A stretch of DNA of 64,000 bases from contig CM028340.1 of assembly GCA_016647705.1 (NCBI GenBank), positions 11,423,001-11,487,000 on the forward strand. Reading direction: 5' to 3'. Source of the stretch: Eucommia ulmoides (lineage: Eukaryota; Streptophyta; Magnoliopsida; Garryales; Eucommiaceae). Below the pieces are notes generated by a model. It ran no database searches. It was not told the origin of the DNA and worked only from the letters and a program-made list of their open reading frames with translations. Of the stretch, positions 37,201 through 48,900 are shown one piece after another. Positions within the stretch are counted from its first letter, which is position 1. The number at the start of each line of letters is the position of its first letter. The position numbers were made by a program, and so were the translations under genes.

Positions 37201-39876
37201 AAAGAAAAACTCACAATTATTGTGAGTACAAGAATTTTGTAGGATTGTACATAAAAAAAGGTTTAGTTTAAGTCCAAGAATCTTTTAGAGAATCTTTTAG
37301 ATTATGTGTGGTTGGAAAGATGAAAAAAAGAAAAAGAAAAAAAAAATTAAAAGATAATATTTTTATCTATTGTAAAAAGGAAATTATTTTTTTTAGTATT
37401 GTTTAGTTAAGAAAAAAAAAATGAAAGGAGAGAAAATAATTCAATTTAATATAATTTACTATTTTGTTCTCATATATTGCAAAAAATAAATTAAAAAATC
37501 TATTATTAAGGGTATAATTGTAATTTTGATACTTTCAACTATTTTCTTTCCATTATCCTCCCAAATTTATGAGGGAAAAAAATTGTCTCCAAAATTATAT
37601 TTTATCTATCCTATTTTCTTTGCTCTTTCATTTTCCATCCAATCAAACATGATTTTTTTTTTCATTTTTCATTTCATTTTTTTAAAAAAAAAAATTCTAT
37701 TCATTTTCCATCCAACCAAACACACCTTTGAATTGTATGAAACTGTTTTTTTTTTTTTTTCCTTTACTTTATTGAGAAAAAAAAACAAAGAAATTGGGGG
37801 TATATGATAAATAAATAAACCTTACTTTAATTAGTGCACTATAATTTTTCTCATGCCTCATTCTTAAGGCTGTGCAGATTAACAAAGTCACCCAACCCAC
37901 TTGGTATTCTGCCTGACCCGGACCAGAATTAGGCGAGTTTAGCCTGCTATTTACGTTCAGATCGAGTACAACCCGATGAAGAGGATACTTATCGGATCGG
38001 TTAGCGGGTGTCAATTTCTTCCACTCGATATTCACCCAACCCGCCCGCTGAGTCTATTATAAAATAGATTTTTCTCATTTTAGGGTTCATCATCGCCACT
38101 TCTTCACTGCCTCATTAGTCTCCTCCTCTCCTTTGAAACTTGAAACATTCAATTTCATTCATTAATTCCAACCTCCAACTCTATCACGACGCTTTGATTT
38201 GCAAAACACCAAGTGGCCCAAGTCTTCGTTGCTTCGAAATCAATTATATGATTCTTTGTAAAACTCTCTTCCAAGTTCCATCATCTTTGTTGCTTCGAAA
38301 TCGAATATCTAATTCTTCGTAACTCTCCCTTCCAAGTTCCATCGTCTTCCAAGAAGCTCCTTCCACAATGGCTTGTTCATTCCAAACTCATTTAGTAGCA
38401 TTCTTGTTTGATTCAAAGCCAAAATCTAAAATGAAACACTCGAGAGACTAAATCGATTGTTGAAATCCCAAATCGTTGAGTTTTTCTTTTGTTCTTTGAA
38501 TTTCATGCTCTATTATTTTGCTTTTTTATCTTCGACTTTGATTTCTGTATGGATTAGGCTCATTAGGGTTTTCAAATTTTGTTTCAATTACTGTTTTGTT
38601 TTAATTAAGGTTTCTTTGTTTCATTAGGGTTTCTTTGATTTTGATTACTATGATTCACATTTGTTTAGAGTTTATGTGATTCAATCACATTTGTTTCGTT
38701 GGGGTTTCTTCGATTTTTTATTTTTGTGATCCAACCGGACCCGTCCGAATCCGACTGGTATCCAACGAACCCGACCGCCGTCGGATTTCTTATACATTTT
38801 GGTCGACATTAGTTGTCATTTTCCTCACCCGACACACCCGACGCATATCGAGTCGGGTGTTGGGTGACCTGAAATTTCCCCCCACCCGACCTGTGCACAC
38901 ACTCATTCTTTTTTGAAATAAATGCTCACTTTATTTGTGTTTGTTTGTACACGTCGCTTTTATTATTTCTCTCAGTAATTGGAGTGTGGCTATAAAAATT
39001 TATGAAGTGCTTATAACAATTTCCTTTAGGTTGCGTTCAACCTACCGCGCAACATTTTAGCTATGCCGCACACAACTAAGCTTTCATAAGGAATTTAATA
39101 AATTTCTAAAATTTGTAAAGATAAAATTTTAAAATTTAGTCTAAATTTTAAAATTCCATTTTTATTTTTTTTTTATTTGGATAACTATTTTAGATGAAAA
39201 TTTTGATTGCTTAATTTCATAATTTTCTTATTTAGATAGACAAATATTTACATACAAAATTTTGAAATCTATTAAATTTTAATAATAGAAAATATTAAAA
39301 TATACCTATTTTAATAATTTAATAATATAATTTATATCTATTTTAATAATATAATTTTAGCAACACAATTTTAATTATAATATTTTTATATCTACTGTAT
39401 ATCTATTGTATAACAAAAAAATTCACTATTTTTTGCAATATCATTTTGATTATACTACTTTTTTCATAACTATTGTATAATTTTAATTTATATTATTTTT
39501 ATACTAATTTAATTATACTCTTTTTATACATATTTAAAGAATATAATTTTAGTAATATTTTATAGATATTTTAATAATATAATTTTAGCAATATATCATT
39601 TTAATTAGGGAAAATCAACGATTAATCATTTCTTATTATTAGGTGTCGATTTAGTCCCTTAAGTTGGATTTTACTTGAATTTTAGTCCCGCATTGTAAGG
39701 ATTGTAGGGATATTGTAAGGATTGTAGAGAGAATTTAGTGAGCAAATTCAATTTTATAGTGAATATTAGTTACATGTAATGAGTATTAGTTACAATTTCA
39801 TAACTGTTATTTTTTTACATATATATGTGTATTTTTGGTTACATGTATTTATATAATATTAGTTACATGTTACAGT

Positions 39877-39915
<39 letters not shown>

Positions 39916-42900
39916 AATATTTTGTGACATTTAACAAATATTGAACACAGAAATTAGTTTAATATTAGTTACATGTATTTGTGTATATTTAATTAGATGT
40001 AACTAATTACATATATTTTGTGTGATTTTTGTTACATCTAACAAATTTTTACACATAAAGTTATTACATGTTACAAAATACAGTAATATTTATAACACGT
40101 AACAAAATTTTACACACAAAATTGTTACATGTAACCACGCGTGTGCAAACACGTTTGCAGAGCTTCTGCTTGTTTAAAATAAGCGAGACTAAAATTAAAA
40201 TTTCTTCCCCTTCTAGGACTTTTTACCAATTAAGGGTGAAATAAGGGATCTCTCACCGATTGCCCCTAATTATACCTATTGGGAGAAGTGAAATCCTTCT
40301 TTAGAGGGATTTGAAAATACGAATATAGTGTGATTCAAGTGGCAAGACACATTTGAGTTAAACCAGTTGATGGGCCTCTGTAAGGTCAGGGGTTCGACTC
40401 TGCAGAAAAACACTTGTTGGGAGGGACAGCCACAGAACCCCAAACGAGATTAGTCTCACACCTTGTGTGGATGTGGAGACACTTGTGGGTATACCAAAAA
40501 AGAAAGATTTGAAAATAATGCCTATTTTGAAGGATCTCATGTTTCTTTTTCTTTGAAATTTCATTTTATAAATTCAATAAATTTTATAAAGGGGCATTTG
40601 GTTGCAAGTGTAATACTTCAAAAATTTACATTTTTGAAAAATATTATTTTATAGAAGTCTAATATTTTTGGAGGACGGTTTTGTGAATTTGCGATACAAA
40701 TACATATTGACAATTTTTTAAATTAAATGTTGAATTTATATTTTTGAAAAATATTATTTTATATAAGTTGATATTTTTGGGATTATTTTGTAAATTTGTG
40801 GTATAAATAATATTTGATAATTTTAGAGTATTAAATATTAATTTTAAAATGACGTTTAAATATTTTGAAATTTTATATTATTTAGAATATATTTTTAAGA
40901 GTTTTGGGATATAATTAATTTTTTTTATTTTAAAGAGATATTACCTAAATAAAAAAATAAAAAAATAAACAATTTGATTCCCTTCGTTAGGAACCACATG
41001 CAAATGAATATATGTGTATTATGGTTGTAGATTACACGTGGAGATCACTATAAATAATAAATATATCATTATGATCTCTAGTGCAGGGAGTTGATTATTT
41101 TCATATTCATAATCAAATATGAATAGAAGCTATCAATAAGCTAGGGAATAAAAAATAAATAAATAAAAAGGGGGGAGTGTTCTGGAAGGCTAGTCCACGA
41201 GTAATATCAAGGAACAAGGAGGGGAGATAAATAAAGTTTAGAGAATAGGATTTTAATTGTTTTCTTGAGCGATCGGTTAGGAATATTCCGATTCAGATTT
41301 TGGTTTCGATTTTGAGGTATAATTTTTAACCCTTTTAATATAATATAAGTATTGATTTATATTAGTATTATTGTTGAATTTTAGCTATTAAATTTTGTGT
41401 GAAATAATTATAACTATGTGGAAATTATGTGAAAATCATGTCAATGTGTTTTATTTGTTGCGTTAATTAAATACATGTATTAGAGGGGTTGGAGTTCTAC
41501 TGAGCGTTAATTCACAACCCCATAATTTTGATTGCAGGGTTGATGTGAACGAAATGGCGTCGAGAATTTTAATTTGAAGTTAATTTTTAATGGTCGAATT
41601 TATTATTTATTATTGTAAAAATTGAATCAATAAATCGACAAATTATAATTCTCGCCGTTATAGTAATGTATTGAACAGAGATGAATTTAATAATTTATAT
41701 TAAGTCAAGTAATAATCCATATTGTGGGCCAATATTATTCGTGTATTATTTAATAATTTATTTTGAAAGAAATGATAATACAATCGACACCGCAAGGGAG
41801 AGGGTATGATTTCCTGATATGTGCAATATCTAAGGTTAACATGATTAAATAATGTATACATAATCATCAATTTAATAGCCTACATATTCAATTATAATTG
41901 TATTTAAGACTGAATTCAAGGTATGATATTATTATTATATTATAATTATAATTGAACTTATTATTTATTGTTATAAAATTTAACTCGATAAATCAATTTG
42001 TAATAATTGTAATCATTTAAAATATATGATTGTCGTAAATATTTATAATTATATAAATAGATGAATATGAATTAGATTCGGCCTCTGATTATGAATTTTG
42101 AGATATTATGGAATTTCACAAATATATGATTATGTAATTAGTGTATATTAGTGAATTATATCATGGGATTCCGGATATAACATATTATATTATATTATAT
42201 TAGTGATAATATATTAGTGAATCATAATATAATAGTTAACCAGGTGGTGCCATTAGTTGAATTCCTATTTAAATTTGTAATAGTTGTATTTATTATTTAC
42301 TGTTGTAAAATCGTTTAGATAAATTAATAAATTATAAATCTCGATAATTATAATCATCGCCGCCGCATTGTAAATTAAAATATTTTTATAAAACGAATTA
42401 TTAATTACTTGTCACCTGCGCATTATTTTTTTTTTTTTTTACCAAGATTGTCATAGAATAAAATATCGGTCGATCGGTTTCAGTGTTAGTTCTCTAAGGA
42501 GAGAAACCGTGTGGCGACTTTGGGAAATCGAGTCGTTACAGCAAGTCCGTTACTTCACCCTTAATTTTAAAAAAGTCTCAGAGACGGAAGCAACTTGTAT
42601 TTTAATCCCACCTATTTAAAAAAAGCGGAAGCCTAATACATGCGTCTTCACACGTGTAGTTACATGTAACTATTTTGTGCATAAATTTTTATTAGATATA
42701 ATAAATATTACTGTATTTTGTAATATTTAACTAATTTATGTGTAAAAAATTGTTAGATGTAATAAAAATTATACAAAATTAATGTAATTAGTTACATATA
42801 ACTAAATATACACAAATATATGTAACTGATATTTAACCTTATTTCTGTATGTAATATTTATTAAATGTCACAAATATTATACAAATACATATAATTTGTA

Positions 42901-45900
42901 ACGTGTAATTAATATTACATAAGTACATGTAACAAAAAATACACATGTATATGTAATATATAATAATTATTAAATTGTAACTAACATTTATTACATGTAA
43001 CTAATATTTATTATTATACGAATTTATTCACTAAAATTCTCTCTACAATGCCTGCAATAACTGCACATGTGCGACTAAAACTCAAGCAGAACCTAACTTA
43101 AGGGACTAAATCAAAACTTATGTCTTAAGCGAGATCTTTTTAAAATTAAGTCAGTTTAATGACCAATTATTCCTTTCATAAATGTCTTTTAATAATACCC
43201 AAATAACATACTGAAAAAAATTTATAAAATTCTTTCTTGAATTATCTTATTCAAGCGCAACCTTATTATTATTGTTTTTTTCAAATTAGGCAAATAATAT
43301 TTTTATCACTTATTTCAGACAAGTCCTTGTACTTTACTTTATAATAATTAAGCCTATTAATTTTAAAAGTGCAATAATATTGAAGCCCTGCTGCATTTTT
43401 TTTTTTTTTTTAAATTGAAGTAGACATATAACCAATGCAAATCAACAAATTAAGTTGATCGAAGGACTTCATGGATACACACTGAAAAATTAAGAGGAAC
43501 TTAATTAGCACAAATTAAAAGACAAGGACTCTTTTAAAATGTGCATAAATTAAACAAACTCGTAAGTTATGTTTGAGTAAAGTAATTTAAGAGAAGATTG
43601 GAGAAGAGATTTTACAAATTTAAAAAAAAAAAGTTTATTGTTTGAATACTAAAAGAAATATTTATAAAATTTATTTATTTATAAAATTGGAGACTAAGAA
43701 GAATTTGTAAATCCGTTCAAAATATATATTATTTTTAAATTATTTCAAGAGAAAATTTGTTATTTTTTTTAATTCTATATTCATTTCACTTTAATCCTAT
43801 TTTTTATTTTATAATTATACGAATTTTGAAATTCTCTCAATTCTATATATTATATAATAAAACTATATTTATAAAATAAGTATAAAAATTATATTATAAT
43901 AATATATTATTAAATTAATAAATAAAAATTATATTAGAAGACATATTTTCACATTTTTCATATCTCATAATTTTTGCATTTTTTATTTTTAAAATTTAAG
44001 AGATTTCAAAATTGTGCATATAAATTTTTATCTATCTAAATAAAAAAATATAAAATTACACAATTAATTTTTTTTTTTATTTAAAAAAATTTATAAATAA
44101 TAAAATTTCCAAATCTAAAATTTTTGAAATCCCATTTTATTTACTTCTTTCATTGAGGTAGAAGAAATAACAAATGATCGTCTTATAATTTGGCAGTGAA
44201 GGCACTAAATCAAGCAAGGCTAGAGGCAAATATCAGGGTATATGGAGCGGGAAATTTTCAGAAGAAATGGCCAAGCCCTTTAGCAGTCATTTGTGGTGTC
44301 TTACTTTTACTTTCGTTTCTAAAGTACGTTTACCGGCCGTTCCAATGGCTCGCCGTCGGAGCAGTGGCCGTCGGTATCCTTCCGATCGTTCTGAAAGCCG
44401 TGGCGGCGATTCGCAACGCCACAATCGAGATCAACATTCTCGCCCTTATTGCAGGTAAAATTCTTTTTTTTTTTAGATCTATATATTTATACATTGATTT
44501 AGTTAGGTCGTTTGCTTTAGGTGTGTTAGGAATTGTTTCTCAATTTCCTACTTAGTTTTTGATTCCTAATTTAATTAGGTTTTTATCTATGGTGTTATAT
44601 TTAATTTGGTAATTGTGTGTTAGGAGTTATAATTCTTGCCCAATAAGAATTAGGATTTGAGAGAAGAGTGGTGAGAGTTGAGGGTTGTTATGCTGAACTA
44701 CCAATTTATAAGTATTCAATAATGATAGCGAAGGGTTGTTATGCTGAACTACCAATTTATAAGTATTCAATAATGATAGTGAAGGGTTGTTATGCTGAAC
44801 TACCAATTTATAAGTATTCAATAATGATAGTGAAATCCTTCCCATCTATAGATGTAGTCATTGTTATGCTGAACTACGTAAATCTGTCTGTCCTTACATG
44901 TGATTACTATTTTCAATCAATAATATCTCAACAAAAATCGCGTTTCTTCCTACAACCCTACAAGTGGTATTTGAGCCAGGTTGGTGGTCAGGGGCTATGG
45001 AAAATCCTAAGGAAGACCACACAAAATATCGTGTTCATGGAGGCAAATACAGTAATAGCTTGAATTCAAAGTCGTGATGAGAGAGGATTCTGGTCACACT
45101 AGTGCCAGACAAGGACAATTTTGGTTTTTGTTCAACGTGTGTCCATAATAAGTTGTTTGACATGACCAAGGACTTGTGTAAGTGTTGGCTTCGAATTTAG
45201 AATTGGCACGCCAGAAGCGAAACTCATTTTAGGATTATAACTTTTATCGTTTAGGCGATTGTGTTTACTCTCTTTGCATCAATTAAGTGGACTTTCCAAC
45301 AAAATGATGGGAAACAAACCCAAAATAAACTGAGGGAAGATAATTGACTAACTTCGGGAAGAAACTATTGATTCTCAATTCACTATATATAGCCCTCCAT
45401 ATAGGGAAAAAAATCTGTTTGTATTCTAATCTCTGAAATTTGATTTAAAAAATTGGACACAGAAAAGTATGGTTTCTTTTTTGTTTGTTTTGTGACTTTT
45501 CTGGAAATTGATACATAAGCACTAACCAAAAGGTTCAAAGACCACCTTAAAATACCCGTTTTGAGTACAATTTCAAGATTTCGGGTTGCAGTTTGAATCT
45601 AAAATCAATTACTTGATGTGTTCAAATCGTAGTTTTGGTTGTTCAAGCTTTTTGCCAAACAGGTATTAGATTCAATTACCTCAAATTGCACAATTAAAAT
45701 AAAATAAAATAAAATTATAATTACGTTGTGTTTGTTCTTTTGCAGTGGGAGGATCACTTGTTCTAAATGACTATTGGGAAGCTGCAACCATTGTGTTTCT
45801 ATTTACAACAGCACAATGGCTCGAGTCGAGGGCAAGTCACAAGGTTTGAATATATATACTCCCAGTTTTCAGACATACTATTGCATTTAACTGTCACACT

Positions 45901-48900
45901 ACATAATTATCCTGACGTAAGTGGCAAATTATTTAAAATAGCTTAATTTTGTCCATAGAGTCTTAGGGTTAGTTAGTGCATCATCTATGTGTCATGAAGT
46001 GCTTGATTTGTAATATCATGTCAAGGTCATGACTTATCGTTTGAATACCTCAATTTCACCTTTTTAGGTGAAATGATTTCATACGACATCCAGTTTATAT
46101 ATATATATATATATATATATTTTTAGTGTGACCTCTAAAAGAATTTAAGTGTTTAATGAATCCTGCATGGATCCCACATAATACCAAAATTGTAGAGGAA
46201 TTCATGCGACGAAAAGTTAGTATGAAGGTTATCCTGAATCATTTCTAGAGGCAATTTAACTTAGAAGAAGAATAATAAAACAACCTAAAGTAGCACCCCA
46301 ACTTCAAATCTAATGTGTGTTCAAATCACATGGATCCAAATTAATATTTGTGACTCTAAACTTTAGGGGTGTAGAATAGTTTTATGAAAAAATAGAGTTG
46401 GCTGTAACCTTGAAGTTTACACTCGGTTATACTTTGTATCCTAAACCTTTAGCTGCAGCATGTTTGTCCTAAATTTTTAAATTGTATCTAAGAGGTCCAA
46501 TCGACCAAATTTGGCTAAACACCTAACTGAAGTTGAGATTCTTTTGTGAAATTTTGGCAAGATTTTTCTATTTCCGATGAGAATTTAATTGGACTTTACC
46601 AATTGGCCCTCTTAGACAATTTAAAATCTTAAAGTATGATGTTCTGCAGCTCAAGTTGCAAATTACAAATGAGTCTTAACTTCAAAAATTGAAATCTTGG
46701 CAATAGATTTTTGGTAGGCTATAGTTTTCTGTTAAGAGAAAATATGTTTTGTGGTTCTAAAAAGTCAGTGAAAAATATGAAACTATTTTCAAATGGCAGA
46801 TCAAACAGACCCTTAAAATCTGAGCAAATGCTATATTTCTTTTAATGTATAGGCCACTGCTGTGATGTCATCATTGATGAACATGGTTCCTCAAAAGGCT
46901 GTGTTGGCCGAGAGTGGTGAAGAAATAGATGTGGATGAAGTGAAGCTTAACACGGTTTTGGCAGTCAAGGCTGGGGAAATCATCCCCATAGATGGAATAG
47001 TTGTGGATGGGAATTGTGAAGTGGATGAGAAAACTCTAACTGGAGAATCATTCCCTGTGGCTAAACAGAAGGACTCCACTGTATTCGCTGGCACAATCAA
47101 TCTAAATGGTAAAACATTTTTCTTTGGCAAATTTCATCATTGGCCCTTGAAAGTTATACTTTATTCAAATTGAGTTCCTAATTTTTTTTAGTGTGTCACA
47201 TTGGCAATTTTTCTCACTTTTAACTACCCTTGTTTTTCATTTTTTTTTTATTTTTTTTATTTTTTTTATTTTACACTTTAATTCACCTGCATCTTCTCCC
47301 CAATGGATCCTCCCCCTCCCTTTCTCTCTCTCTCTCAGCAGAACATCTCTAAGAGTCTGTCTCAAAATTATATTGTTCTTTTCTTTCCAAATAGCGATCA
47401 TTGTTTAACCTATTAGTTTTCTCCTTCCAACTACCACCATTAGAGCAACATGAACCCAATTAGCCATTTATACTAGGCAAAAATACAAAATAGCTGCATT
47501 AATAGTAATTTACCTAAGCACAAACGTGAAAATAATCCAACGCAAATAGGCATACAAATTATGCATTTTCTGGACAGAGAGGACAGGGGCAGCAGATATG
47601 GACGTGGGTGAGAGAGAAAAGGCGACCTTCATGCATGCATGAGGTAGAAATGGCTCACCAACGGTCATGAAATTTGAGCACTAACAATTTACCTCCCCTG
47701 TTGACATGACATGAGGTTGGAATGGCTCGCGAAACTAAGCTCAACAATTTGGTTTCGGCAATAGCTCTCCTGTTAGAGCTGTATTTTCTCAATTTGTTTA
47801 GGCAAAATCGCAGTTAAGGGATTTGGCTAGAAAGATGGCTCTCTCGTTGAAGATGCTCTGACCAGAGTACGCTTGTTCTTGTCTTTCAACATCATCACTT
47901 ATACTACCACCGCAAGATAACCCATTGAATCTGCTCATGTATACAAATCGGAGAGGGAATTGAGTGATGGTGAACGATATGGATGAATAATGATGATGGG
48001 GAGAGAGAGAGAGAGAGAGTTTGAATTTTAAAGAACCAATTGGACACTAACCCTAACGGTATGTTTGGTTGGAGGTAATGGAATCACATTCGATAAAAAT
48101 TCGATTCCATTACCTCCAACCAAACAAATGCTAAATGATAAGAACTAATGATAAAATTTATGTGCCCCTTCTTTATTTGTTGCTTTGTTGTGCGGTTAAA
48201 AGTGTAATTTTTGCTGAAGTTATTTGTTTTGTGCGTGTAGGTTATATTAGTGTGAAGACTACTGCTGTGGCTGAAGAATGTGTAGTGGCTAGAATGGCAA
48301 AGCTTGTGGAAGAGGCTCAAAAGAACAAGTCTAGAACTCAAAGATTCATAGACCGCTGCGCCAAATATTACACTCCAGGTGAGTCAAACTTCCATAAGTT
48401 GACCCCTTACTCCCAGCAGCCACCCCCCCCCCCCCCCCCGCCCCCAAAAAAAAAAAAAAAAAAAAAAGTTATTCCCAAACATTTTTGGAAATTACTTTTT
48501 TAACCCCCACCATATTAGATTCATCATCTTCATCCCACTTTGCAATTACAACAACAGTATGAGCTGGACATTGCAGAGCAAGCTAGGCCTAAAGGTAGGG
48601 TTCACATGCCAGACTTGCTTGCTGGGCTGAGGTCCATATTGACATATGTTGTCCTGTAGTATTAGGTTGAAACCTTCTAGTAGGTTAAACTCTCATTTAG
48701 CACCCCTTAAATTTACATTTGATTGCCCTTCTAGCTTGGATTGTGAATTTTCAATTATCTATCACTTATAAATCGTATCTATGATTTTCAATTGGTCAAT
48801 TTGAATATAATCTCACCAAGAAATAACATTTCCTGGTTAAATTTTTGCATTTCTGATGTGATTTTCACTTCAGAAATAACAATTGGTAGTTTAGAAGTAA

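Larger units (their letters stand above)
39607..43173. mobile_element. Foldback element with about 630-bp arms
   Basis: The left arm (39607-40235) is matched in reverse by the right arm (about 42541-43173). Diagnostic shared blocks are GATTTAGTCCCTTAAGTT, TTGTAGAGAGAATTTAGTGA, the TTACATGTAAC-rich middle, and CGYGTG...TTCYGCTT. The long terminal repeats suggest a Mutator-type or foldback element. No transposase is seen. The spacer has since received a SINE and a solo LTR. Confidence 0.75.
39029..43262. mobile_element. PIF/Harbinger-like outer element of the intron 1 nest
   Basis: The left end GGTTGCGTTCAACC and the right end reversed (GGTTGCGCTTGAATAAG) match, and both are flanked by TTA (39026-39028 and 43263-43265), the usual TSD of this superfamily. 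Only about 670 bp belong to this element; the rest is the foldback element inserted in it. Confidence 0.68.
34249..44196 (+). other. HMA intron 1 (9948 bp)
   Basis: From the GT donor at 34249 to the AG at 44195-44196. It holds at least two independent element nests (37.3-38.9 kb and 39.0-43.3 kb), described separately. Stretches 34249-35050, 35520-37299 and 43266-44180 are AT-rich and I see no gene in them. Confidence 0.85.

Noticed and set aside
40331-40410. A possible tRNA gene
   Set aside because: Box A- and B-like motifs are present, but there is no cloverleaf and the body and TSD fit a SINE.
43560-44180. Possible further inverted-repeat element at the end of intron 1
   Set aside because: Terminal similarity is weak and no flanking duplication was found.
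44668-45063. 131-residue frame with a 17-residue repeat
   Set aside because: It lies in HMA intron 2, depends on the 51-bp tandem repeat and is also open on the minus strand.
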